A DNA stretch of 64,000 nt from GCA-2683825 sp965662355 (lineage in GTDB: Bacteria > Planctomycetota > UBA1135 > GCA-002686595): the NCBI GenBank assembly GCA_965662355.1, contig CBFIHP010000002.1, positions 248,001-312,000 of the forward strand, given 5' to 3'. The position numbers and the translations under genes were made by a program. Of this stretch, positions 45,146 through 53,030 are shown piece after piece. The notes beneath the pieces are model-generated. The model was given only the letters and a program-made list of their open reading frames with translations. It did no database searches and had not been told where the DNA came from. Numbering within the stretch: position 1 is the stretch's first letter; each line of letters opens with the position of its first letter.

Positions 45146-45787
45146 ATGGCTGACTACGCGGTGATGAACCAGAGGCTCTTCGAAGGCGATCAGGCAAGCG
45201 TTCGAACCATGACGGAGGATGCTCTCGCGGAGGGGCGCGCCGTGAAAGAGGTTCTCGAGGACGGGCTGATCGCTGGAATGAAAGTGGTCGGAGAGGACTT
45301 CAAGCGGAACAAGATCTTCGTGCCCGAGGTGCTGCTGGCGGCACGCGCGATGAAGGCCGGTATGGCGGTACTCGAGCCGCTCCTGACGGCGAGTGATGGT
45401 GAGCAGCGCGAGGTTATCGTGATGGGTACGGTGAAGGGCGACCTGCACGACATCGGCAAGAACCTGGTCGGCATGATGGCCGAGGGCGCGGGGTTCACGA
45501 TCGTCGATCTGGGCACGAACACGAGCGCGGAGGACTACATCGCTGCGATTCGCGAACACAATGCCGTGATCCTCGGTATGAGCGCGCTCTTGACGACGAC
45601 GATGGTCTACATGAAGACGGTCGTCGACGCGGTGAAGGAACAGGGTCTGGACGTGGCGATTTGCATCGGCGGCGCGCCGGTAGGACCGGAGTTCCGCGAT
45701 GAGATCGGCGCGGACGGGTATGCGGCGGACGCGGCGAGTGCCGTGCAGCTCTTCAAGCGTCTGGTCGCGGCGCGCAACCCGAGCTGA
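45146..45787 (+). CDS. Corrinoid (cobalamin-binding) methyltransferase protein, MtbC/MtgC type
   Basis: 213 residues. N-terminal helical cap (about 1-85) and C-terminal B12-binding Rossmann domain. The lower-axial-ligand motif is GDLHDIGKN, with Asp99-x-His101-x-x-Gly104. SALLTTTMVYMKTVVDAV and VAICIGGAPVG complete the cobalamin pocket. It shuttles a methyl group between the MttB-type enzyme and the acceptor methyltransferase, cycling between Co(I) and methyl-Co(III); oxidation to Co(II) needs reactivation, which the next gene likely supplies. 11 bases downstream of the MttB-type stop and nine before the activator start, a tight operon. Confidence 0.93.
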   Translation: MADYAVMNQRLFEGDQASVRTMTEDALAEGRAVKEVLEDGLIAGMKVVGEDFKRNKIFVPEVLLAARAMKAGMAVLEPLLTASDGEQREVIVMGTVKGDLHDIGKNLVGMMAEGAGFTIVDLGTNTSAEDYIAAIREHNAVILGMSALLTTTMVYMKTVVDAVKEQGLDVAICIGGAPVGPEFRDEIGADGYAADAASAVQLFKRLVAARNPS

Positions 45788-45795
45788 GAAGGAAA

Positions 45796-47433
45796 GTGGC
45801 CCAGCGACTGTCGATCCAGGGGCGGCGCCTGACTCCGAAGGCAGAGACATCGCTCTTTCGCCTGGGGTTGGATGCCGGGATCTTCATTCCGAGTTCCTGC
45901 GGGGGCCAGGGAAAGTGTCGCGAATGCCTGCTCGAGCTCGTGCAGGGTGCCGAGGATCTCTCCGCAGCTGCTCCCGAGGAAGAAGGGCTGGCGGAGGGCT
46001 TTCGCCTGGCGTGTCGGACCACGGTCACGGGCAACGACGCCGACCAGATCGTCTGTCACACCCTGACGCGTGGTCGCTTGCGTATCGTCTCCGACTCCCA
46101 AGAGCTGGATACCGAGATGACCGAACTCGATCCCGCCGTGCGACGCCTTGGCGACGCGGCCGTGCGTGGCGCGGCCGTGCTGGCGGAAGCCCCGCGGCAG
46201 ATCCTGGGGCTCGCGATCGACCTGGGCACGACATCGATCGCCATGCGTCTGTGCGATCTCGAGAGCGGGCGCAGCTTGGCCCAGCAGAGCTTCGAGAACC
46301 CGCAGCGTTTCGGTGGCAGCGACGTCATGGCTCGCATCGCCTTCGACGGTCGGCATCGTGGGCGTTTGTTGCAGCGGACCCTGATCGCGTACCTGGGCCG
46401 TGCGATCGATGCGTTACCCGGTGACCCGCGGGAGATCTTCGAGGTCGTGGTTGCCGGGAACACGACCATGCGCGATCTCTTCTTCGGCCTGGACGTGCAA
46501 CCGATCGGGCAGGATCCCTATCGCTCGATCACGGAGACCGGGATGCTTGCAGGCGAGCGTACGACGACCGCGGTCGAGAGCACGGCTCCTCGGCTCGGCT
46601 TGCCGGTACACCCCGATGCCCTCGTGATTGGCATGCCCTTGATCGCGAGCCACCTGGGGGCCGATGCAGCGGCAGCACTCCTGGCCACCGGCGTGGGCCA
46701 CGGATCCCCCGTGCGTGTCTTGATGGACATCGGCACGAACACCGAGCTGATCCTCGGCAACGAGGGACGCCTGATCGCCGCATCCTGCCCAGCGGGCCCG
46801 GCTTTCGAGGGCGGAGGCATCCGGCACGGCATGCCCGGGGTGGATGGGGCCATCGAGAGGGTCGAGCTCCTGTCCGATGGGTCGCTGCAACTCGGGGTGA
46901 TCGGTGATATGCCTCCCCAGGGGATCTGCGGTTCGGGGCTGGTCGCGGTGCTCTCGGAGCTCTTGCGTGTCGAGCGCATGAACGAGCTGGGCCGCTTCGA
47001 GGAGGAAGAGGATGAAGATGGAGTGCGTCTCGACTCCGCAGGAGAGATCTCCTTCCATGAATCCGATGTGAACGAGCTGGCCCAGGCCAAGGGGGCGAAT
47101 GCGGCCGGCATCAGGGTGCTCCTCGAAACCTACGGAATCGGAGCGAGCGAGATCGAGCGCTTCTACCTGGCCGGCGGCTTCGGGCGCCATCTGGATGCCC
47201 GAGCTGCGCGACGCATCGGGCTGGTTCCCGACCTGGACGAGGAGACCCTGGTGCAGGTCGGCAACGCCTCCCTCGAGGGCGCACGACGATACCTGCTGTC
47301 GTGTCCCGCCCGCATCGAGCTCGAGGAGCGTGTGAAACGCATCGAGCACGTTCGCCTCGAGTTGCATGTGGGTTTCTTCGATGCCTTCGTCGAAGGCTGT
47401 CAGTTTCGTCCCTTCGGTAAACCGCGAGCTTGA
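45796..47433 (+). CDS. RACo/RamA-like corrinoid activation ATPase-ferredoxin
   Basis: 545 residues, GTG start with AGAAGGAA eight bases upstream. The N-terminus is a [2Fe-2S] ferredoxin: Cys35, Cys41, Cys44 and Cys73 in the CX5CX2C...C pattern. From about 140 on is the ASKHA ATPase domain of DUF4445/RACo proteins (GLAIDLGTTSIAMRLCD, VLMDIGTNTELILGNEG, GICGSGLVAVLSELLR, FYLAGGFGRHLDARAARRIGL). These proteins reduce inactive Co(II) corrinoid using ATP. Methanogen RamA has C-terminal [4Fe-4S] clusters, but I see no such cysteines here, so the RACo type fits better. It should reactivate the corrinoid protein encoded just upstream. Confidence 0.88.
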   Translation: MAQRLSIQGRRLTPKAETSLFRLGLDAGIFIPSSCGGQGKCRECLLELVQGAEDLSAAAPEEEGLAEGFRLACRTTVTGNDADQIVCHTLTRGRLRIVSDSQELDTEMTELDPAVRRLGDAAVRGAAVLAEAPRQILGLAIDLGTTSIAMRLCDLESGRSLAQQSFENPQRFGGSDVMARIAFDGRHRGRLLQRTLIAYLGRAIDALPGDPREIFEVVVAGNTTMRDLFFGLDVQPIGQDPYRSITETGMLAGERTTTAVESTAPRLGLPVHPDALVIGMPLIASHLGADAAAALLATGVGHGSPVRVLMDIGTNTELILGNEGRLIAASCPAGPAFEGGGIRHGMPGVDGAIERVELLSDGSLQLGVIGDMPPQGICGSGLVAVLSELLRVERMNELGRFEEEEDEDGVRLDSAGEISFHESDVNELAQAKGANAAGIRVLLETYGIGASEIERFYLAGGFGRHLDARAARRIGLVPDLDEETLVQVGNASLEGARRYLLSCPARIELEERVKRIEHVRLELHVGFFDAFVEGCQFRPFGKPRA

Positions 47434-47437
47434 ACCC

Positions 47438-48334
47438 ATGACGAACCCTCTCCTGGCCGCCCTCGCCGAGGGCCCGTTGCTCTCGGATGGCGCGATGGGA
47501 ACCGAACTGCAACGCGCCGGGCTCGAACCCGGCGGCTGTGGTGAAGCCTGGAACGTGGACCGGCGCGAGGAGGTGCGCGGAATCCAGCGCGCGTATGTCG
47601 AGGCGGGCTCCGATTGCCTGATCACGAACACCTTCGGAGGTTCGGGCATCATGCTGGAGCGCCACGGTCAGCTCGAACGAGTGCGCGACATCAACCGCTG
47701 CGCCGTCGAGATCGCCCGCGAGGCTTTCGGTGATCGACGCGGTTTCGTGCTGGGGGACATCGGTCCCTTCGGAGGTGTCATGGAACCCTTCGGTGACATC
47801 CCGGCCGCTGCAGTCGTCGATGCCTTTGGTTTGCAGGCCGAGGCGTTATGGGAGGCGGGCGCCGACGCCATCATCATCGAGACGCAGACCTCTCTGGACG
47901 AGCTCGCCATCGGCATCCAGGCGGCCCGCGCGGCCGGAGCGACGTGCGTCATTGCTTCCCTGGCCTTCGACGCCCTGCGGGACGCTGGAGGTTTCGCCAC
48001 CATGATGGGCGTGCGTCCCGAGGCCGCGGCCGAGTTCCTCGTCGAAAATGACGTCGATGTCTTGGCCTTGAACTGTGGCACAGGCGTCGACATCGAGAGT
48101 GCGGTGCAAATCGTGCGCACGTACCGCGATGTCGATCCCCGTCCGATCATGGCCCAGCCCAACGCCGGCAATCCCGAACTCGTCAACCTGCGCACGGTGT
48201 ATCGTCAGACCCCGGAGGAAATGGCCGCGGGCATCGCACGCCTCGTGGAAGCCGGCGCCGGCATCATCGGTGGGTGTTGCGGAAGCACGCCGGAACACAT
48301 TCGCGCGATGCGTGCAGCCCTGTTCGCTCTGTAG
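47438..48334 (+). CDS. Homocysteine S-methyltransferase (BHMT/MetH N-domain type)
   Basis: 298 residues from the ATG four bases after the activator stop. The zinc-binding thiol site of Pfam homocysteine methyltransferases is present: Cys213 in ALNCG and Cys280/Cys281 in GGCCGSTPEH. The barrel begins with LLSDGAMGTELQRAGLEPGG, and ITNTFGGSGIMLERH is the usual second strand. It takes the methyl group from a donor and gives methionine. In this operon the donor is presumably methyl-Co(III) of the corrinoid protein 45146-45787, making methionine synthesis independent of folate. That link is inference from context; direct betaine use (as BHMT) is not excluded. Confidence 0.9.
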   Translation: MTNPLLAALAEGPLLSDGAMGTELQRAGLEPGGCGEAWNVDRREEVRGIQRAYVEAGSDCLITNTFGGSGIMLERHGQLERVRDINRCAVEIAREAFGDRRGFVLGDIGPFGGVMEPFGDIPAAAVVDAFGLQAEALWEAGADAIIIETQTSLDELAIGIQAARAAGATCVIASLAFDALRDAGGFATMMGVRPEAAAEFLVENDVDVLALNCGTGVDIESAVQIVRTYRDVDPRPIMAQPNAGNPELVNLRTVYRQTPEEMAAGIARLVEAGAGIIGGCCGSTPEHIRAMRAALFAL

Positions 48335-48402
48335 TCGCCGGAGCGCTATTGTCGCTAGAAAGGGCCAGGTTTCCGTTGGGTCCCTTCTCTCGATCCACGA
48401 TC

Positions 48403-48747
48403 ATGGCAGCCATGCGAGTCCGACTGGCCGACATTCCCTCCGACGCCGACGTGTTCGGGGCCCTCGACTTCGACGATGATTCCGGCGTCGGGATTCGCTT
48501 CGTCGATCTCCTCTTGAAACCCGTGAGAGCGACGCTCGAGGACGGACGGAAGATCAGGATCAAGCGCCGCGGCTTGAAGCTGACGCTGGCCATCGGAGAT
48601 GCGAAGGGGGAAGGACTCCTGCGGCGCTTGGAACACGGCCCCGACAAGGCCCAGATGTTCCGCGAGGCCATGCGGGAAGCAGCGGAGGCACTCGGAGTTC
48701 GCTACGTGGAAGCGGACGGTGCGCTGTTTCTCGAGATCGGCGAGTAG
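48403..48747 (+). CDS. Hypothetical protein, 114 residues
   Basis: Not recognised. The ATG at 48403 (or 48412) begins a charged, compact protein: IPSDADVFGALDFDDDSG, a strand ATLEDGRKIRIKRRGLKLTLAIGD, a helix (MFREAMREAAEALG) and a final strand LFLEIGE. The acidic front half and Lys/Arg-rich middle suggest a small alpha/beta domain without membrane or metal motif. Lies 68 bases after the homocysteine methyltransferase; possibly the last gene of that operon, but there is no sequence link to methyl transfer. Convergent with the M24 peptidase gene 31 bases further on. Confidence 0.6.
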   Translation: MAAMRVRLADIPSDADVFGALDFDDDSGVGIRFVDLLLKPVRATLEDGRKIRIKRRGLKLTLAIGDAKGEGLLRRLEHGPDKAQMFREAMREAAEALGVRYVEADGALFLEIGE

Positions 48748-48778
48748 GTCCAGTCCCGATCCTTTGAGGCGCGTGCGC

Positions 48779-50134
48779 CTATTTCGGTGCCGATGCCGGT
48801 GACGTCGGGCCGGCTTGCCAGTCACCGAAGTGATCCGCGCCGTCTTTCGTGACGACGACGATGTCCTCCAGACGAATGCCGAACTTGCCCGGCAGGTAGA
48901 TGCCCGGCTCGTTGCTGAAGGTCATTCCCGGCTGGAGGAGTACCTCGCTGCCTCCATCGAAGTAGTGATCCTCGTGGCCATCCAGGCCGATGCCGTGTCC
49001 GAGACGATGTGCGAAGTTCTCGTATCCCCGACCGTAGCCGGCCGTCGCCAGTACGTTGCGCGCTGCCGCATCCACCGCGCGACATGGACGGCCCGGTCGA
49101 ATGGCGTTGTACGCAGTGCGCTGCGCATCGCGCACGGCGTGCCAGCCGCGATCGACCTCGCCGGTGGGCTTGCCGTCGAAGATCCACGTGCGCGTGTTGT
49201 CGCTCTGGTACCCGTGCAGCGAGCCGCCGGTATCGACGAGAATCAGATCGCCCGGTGTCAACTTGTTGCCCTCGGGGCGGCCGTGGGGGAAGGCTGCGGT
49301 TTCGCCGAGCAGCGGTAGGACCCATACGCCACGCAAGCCGAGGCGCTCCTGGGCGCGGCGGATCCAGGTTCCGATTTCGCGGTCCGTCAAACCCGGACGC
49401 AGCCTCTCGGAGACGTGCACGATGGCTTCCTGGGTCAGCTCGTTTGCGCCGCGCAGGAGCGCGATCTCGTGCTCGTCCTTGGTGCTGCGCAGGTCGGCTG
49501 TGATGCGGTTGCCGGATACGACTCGTTCGTGGCCGAATTCCTCGGCGAACAGCTGTGCGACGAAGGCCCGGGCTCGGGGCTCGATGGCGATCCTGGAAAC
49601 GTTGCGTCGGCGCAGCTCGCTCGCCAGGGGCTTCCAGGCGTATTCGTGCTCGTCCCAGGCGATGATCGGGCCTTCCGGCGCGTTGCCTTTGGCGACGTAC
49701 GTCTGTGCGCGAGGCGCTTCGAAGGCGGGGCAGATCCAGAAGGCAGATCCATCGGCCAACAGGATCAGTGCGAAGAGCCGCTCCGATTTGCCCCAACCGA
49801 CATCGCAGAGGTAGGACATCGTCGAACCTGCTTCCATCAACAGGGCATCTACGCCATGTTTGCGAAGCACGGCCGCACAGCGCTTCTGTCGCGCGCGCTT
49901 TTCGTCGCCGGAGATGGGGTGATAGCGGCCGTTCTGATCGGTGAGATCTTCGAGAAGCTCGTCGAGTTCGTCTTTTTCATCGGCGCGAGCCCGTGTCATG
50001 TCCTCGGTCGCGTGGCAGCCGAGGGAGGTGGCGGCCACGCCGAGACCTGCTCCAAAACCGAGGAGCGAACGGCGACTGGGGCGACGATCGGGATGCGTGA
50101 CCCGTGCGGGATCTTTCCGTTTGGGATTTTTCAT
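48779..50134 (-). CDS. Xaa-Pro aminopeptidase (M24B family), Tat/lipoprotein exported
   Basis: 451 residues. The N-terminus contains RRSLLGFGAGLGVAATSLGC, a twin-arginine signal ending in a lipobox. The M24 metal ligands are visible: Asp in LVDTGGSLHG, Asp in QSDNTRTW, His in RLGHGIGLDGHE, Glu in SNEPGIYL and Glu in IRLEDIVVV. An N-terminal creatinase-like domain (SYLCDVGWGKSERLFALILL) precedes. It removes N-terminal residues next to proline. The frame runs far upstream to 50959, but that part is antisense of the neighbouring S9 gene. 14 bases after the S9 peptidase stop, so the two peptidases are probably co-expressed. Confidence 0.92.
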   Translation of the reverse strand: MKNPKRKDPARVTHPDRRPSRRSLLGFGAGLGVAATSLGCHATEDMTRARADEKDELDELLEDLTDQNGRYHPISGDEKRARQKRCAAVLRKHGVDALLMEAGSTMSYLCDVGWGKSERLFALILLADGSAFWICPAFEAPRAQTYVAKGNAPEGPIIAWDEHEYAWKPLASELRRRNVSRIAIEPRARAFVAQLFAEEFGHERVVSGNRITADLRSTKDEHEIALLRGANELTQEAIVHVSERLRPGLTDREIGTWIRRAQERLGLRGVWVLPLLGETAAFPHGRPEGNKLTPGDLILVDTGGSLHGYQSDNTRTWIFDGKPTGEVDRGWHAVRDAQRTAYNAIRPGRPCRAVDAAARNVLATAGYGRGYENFAHRLGHGIGLDGHEDHYFDGGSEVLLQPGMTFSNEPGIYLPGKFGIRLEDIVVVTKDGADHFGDWQAGPTSPASAPK

Positions 50135-50148
50135 TGAGGGGGCTCTCC

Positions 50149-52965
50149 CTAGGGCTGCAAAGGGAGACCGAGATGACGTAGGAGGTAGCGCTCGATGCGC
50201 GAATACTCGTCGAGCCAATGGGGACCGTCTTCGAAGCCGTGTCCCTGACTTGGATAGAGCATCGCATCGAAGTCTTTGCCCCGATCGATCAGTTCCTCGA
50301 TCAGGCGGATAGAGTCCTGTGCGAAGACGTTGCTGTCGACGAGCCCGTGCAAGACCAGTAGCGGGTCGTCGAGCTTGTCGACGTGGTCGATGGGGGAAGA
50401 GCGCTCGTAAGCCTCGGCGTGCGTCGAGGGTCGCCCCAGCCGCGGTTGCGTGTACCAGGGGTTGTACGTGCGCCAATCGGTGACGGAGCGCAAGGCCGCG
50501 CCGACACTCCAGCGCTCGCCAGCGGTGAAGAGCGCCATCATGGCCATGAATCCTCCGTAGGAGCCGCCATAGATGCCCACGCGCTTCCCGTCGACGACAC
50601 CGCGCGAGTGGAGCTCGTCCACGATCAGGTGGATGTCGTCGAGATCTTTTCCGCCGAGGTGATACTGCACGTCGGTCCGAAAGTCGCGCCCGTAGCCCGC
50701 ACTGCCACGGTAGTCCACGTCGATGACCGGATAGCCCATTTGCGCCAGGCGCGAATGGAACATCAGGTTCAGCGGGTAGCGCGTCATCGAATCGGTCACG
50801 TTCTGCAGGTAGCCCGCTCCGTGCACGAACACGATCGTGGCCCGCGGTTTGGCCTCGTCCAGTTTCGGTTGCGAGCTGGTTCCGGGCGGGAGGTAGAGAT
50901 GAGCGTGTACCGTTGAGCCGTCGGGCGAAGCCACCGAGATGCGTTCGGGGTGGATCCACTCGATCGAATCGAAGGCCTCGGGTCGCGTGCGTGTGACCTG
51001 GTAGGAGCGCTCGAGATCGGCCGCCCAGATCTCGTTGGGCTCGAACAACCGAGCGTGTCGAAAGGCGATGTGTGTGCCATCACGCGAGCCCGCCGAGGCA
51101 CTGTTGAAGCCGACGGGAACATGGAACCAGTGGACGATGTCACGTAGAGCCGTGCGCTTCGCGATAGGCTCCTCGAGAATCTTGGCATCGATGCGCCCGA
51201 TCTGCCTGCGTCGGGGATCGTCGCGGCTGGCCTCGATGAGGATCCCACCCGCGGCCAAGGGGCTGAAGCGGGAGATCTCACCCGCGACGGCGGTGAGTTG
51301 TCGAATCTCGAGGCTATCGGGATCGATCAGGAAGAGTTGCGCATGCCCTGGTCGACTGGACAGCGTGCTGGATTCGGAGCCGATCAACAGGAAGCGGCCG
51401 TCCTTCGTCCAGCGGGTGTTGCGTACCGGCCCGCCGATCCAGGCCGGATCACGTTCTTCCCATAGCTTCTCGCAGAAGCCCTCGGTCCAGCACCAGACAC
51501 TGAGCTCGCGGAAGTCCTGCGAGTAGAGCTCGAAGGCGAAGCGCGCAGGAACGGCAGCGCTCGGCTGCGGGGCCCAACCGATCGTTCGCAGTCGATAGGG
51601 CGCTCCGAGAGAGCTCTCGTTTTCGTCCGTGTTCGCCTCGTCCGTGTTCGCCTCGACGTCGCCGTTTTCGGGCACCTCGGGAAGCAGCGTGCGTGGGCCA
51701 TTTGCGAGGACTGGTCTGCGTTCTCCGTTGAGTGTGTTCCACACCCAGAGCTGGAAGGGAGAGGGGAGGTCGTCAGCCCGTTGATTGCGCGTTGTGCGCG
51801 TCGAGACGCGATCGGTCAGGTAGTCGGGGATCAGGTTCTTTTCGGGTTCGCGCGAGCGATCGTATGCGGCGCCGACGACGAAGCGGCCATCCTGGGAGAT
51901 GGCCATGCGTTCGAGCCACTTCTCCTCTTTCATGCCTACCAGCGTGATACCGCGGCCCTCGTCGAGGCGGTAGACCTGGTACACAGGTGCTTCTTCGATC
52001 TCCTGATCGCCGTCGAGCTCCTCGTCCTTTGCCCGCTCTGCGTCCTCGGCGTCTTCCTGGTTCTCCTCGGACGCCTCTTGCTCCTTCACCGGTTCCTCGG
52101 GAGCGAGAGGGGTGGGGTCTTCGCCAAAGCAAACGCCCAGATCGAGACTCCAGCGCACACGTAGAGCGGGCGGGTCGATGGCTTCGCTCCAGCACGTCGC
52201 CTCCTCGAGCGAGTGGGGAGTTACCGGGAGGCCTGCGGACGGTCCAGGGAAGGGCAGGCTGTAGAGTTCCTTCGTATCGGCGAAGCGCAGGGCATCATCC
52301 GCGGGAGTGAACGCGAGGCTGGTGATGCGTTTCTCGATGCGTCTCGGCTCCTTCGTCTCGCTTTCTGCTCCCTCTTCCTCTTCCTCTTCCTCTTCGCGAA
52401 CCTCGGCAGAGAAGAAGCTTGTACATACCCGCGTGGCCGGATCGATCAGGTAGATGTCGCCGCCTCGTCCGACCGCCAGGGTGTGGCCGTGGTGACTCCA
52501 GATGACTGGGCCGACCTCGGCTTGCTTCTGTTCATCTGGGTCCTGATCGCCAACGACTGCCTGGTCCTCTCGAGCTTTTTCGTCGGGAGCCGGCACGGAG
52601 AGGGGCGGCAACAAATCGGCGATCAGCCAACCGCGCGCTCCCGAGCCTTCGGGATCATTGATATCGATCAAGCGCGCGTCCTCGCGCGGCTCTTCGTCGT
52701 CGTCGCCCTGGGCGGGTTGGCTCCAGCGTACGAGCAGGTAGCGACCGTCCGGCGACAGCTTGTCGATCAAGGGGGGCGTGCCCATGACCGACGGTTCGAG
52801 AAAGATCTCCTCGAGCGTGGGACGGATCCCGTCCCACTGGTTCGCGGAATCATATGTGCCAGGCGGCGGAGCGCTCTGGCAACCGATGATCAATCCGACA
52901 AGCAGGCTGGAAACGCGAAGATACCTCCGCCGTCCCCCCGTGACATTGGGCTTCGCTCCCCCCAT
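50149..52965 (-). CDS. S9 prolyl-oligopeptidase/DPP-IV-type serine peptidase, lipoprotein
   Basis: 938 residues. The N-terminal signal ends in LLVGLIIGC, an apparent lipobox. Residues about 40-640 form a beta-propeller (DPP-IV type). The C-terminal hydrolase has the nucleophile elbow GIYGGSYGGFMAMM, the acid DPLLVLHGLVDSNVF and the His in PSQGHGFEDGPHW, completing the Ser-Asp-His triad. Two acidic low-complexity stretches interrupt the propeller: a run of eight Glu (encoded by the repeat at 52372-52395) and another Glu/Asp/Gln-rich linker (around 52008-52105). They are probably flexible loops. It likely works with the downstream M24 peptidase on proline-containing peptides outside the cytoplasm. 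Confidence 0.9.
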   Translation of the reverse strand: MGGAKPNVTGGRRRYLRVSSLLVGLIIGCQSAPPPGTYDSANQWDGIRPTLEEIFLEPSVMGTPPLIDKLSPDGRYLLVRWSQPAQGDDDEEPREDARLIDINDPEGSGARGWLIADLLPPLSVPAPDEKAREDQAVVGDQDPDEQKQAEVGPVIWSHHGHTLAVGRGGDIYLIDPATRVCTSFFSAEVREEEEEEEEGAESETKEPRRIEKRITSLAFTPADDALRFADTKELYSLPFPGPSAGLPVTPHSLEEATCWSEAIDPPALRVRWSLDLGVCFGEDPTPLAPEEPVKEQEASEENQEDAEDAERAKDEELDGDQEIEEAPVYQVYRLDEGRGITLVGMKEEKWLERMAISQDGRFVVGAAYDRSREPEKNLIPDYLTDRVSTRTTRNQRADDLPSPFQLWVWNTLNGERRPVLANGPRTLLPEVPENGDVEANTDEANTDENESSLGAPYRLRTIGWAPQPSAAVPARFAFELYSQDFRELSVWCWTEGFCEKLWEERDPAWIGGPVRNTRWTKDGRFLLIGSESSTLSSRPGHAQLFLIDPDSLEIRQLTAVAGEISRFSPLAAGGILIEASRDDPRRRQIGRIDAKILEEPIAKRTALRDIVHWFHVPVGFNSASAGSRDGTHIAFRHARLFEPNEIWAADLERSYQVTRTRPEAFDSIEWIHPERISVASPDGSTVHAHLYLPPGTSSQPKLDEAKPRATIVFVHGAGYLQNVTDSMTRYPLNLMFHSRLAQMGYPVIDVDYRGSAGYGRDFRTDVQYHLGGKDLDDIHLIVDELHSRGVVDGKRVGIYGGSYGGFMAMMALFTAGERWSVGAALRSVTDWRTYNPWYTQPRLGRPSTHAEAYERSSPIDHVDKLDDPLLVLHGLVDSNVFAQDSIRLIEELIDRGKDFDAMLYPSQGHGFEDGPHWLDEYSRIERYLLRHLGLPLQP
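52372..52395. repeat. In-frame hexanucleotide microsatellite, four units
   Basis: CTCTTC is repeated four times on the plus strand inside the S9 peptidase gene and encodes part of an eight-residue Glu run on the minus strand. Because the unit is six bases, slippage would change length without breaking the frame. Confidence 0.8.
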
Positions 52966-53030
52966 GCAGGGGAGCTTAACGGGAAGCCGCGCACTTCCCT
53001 AGGGGAGCCTCTGAGCCTTACTCCGAAGTT

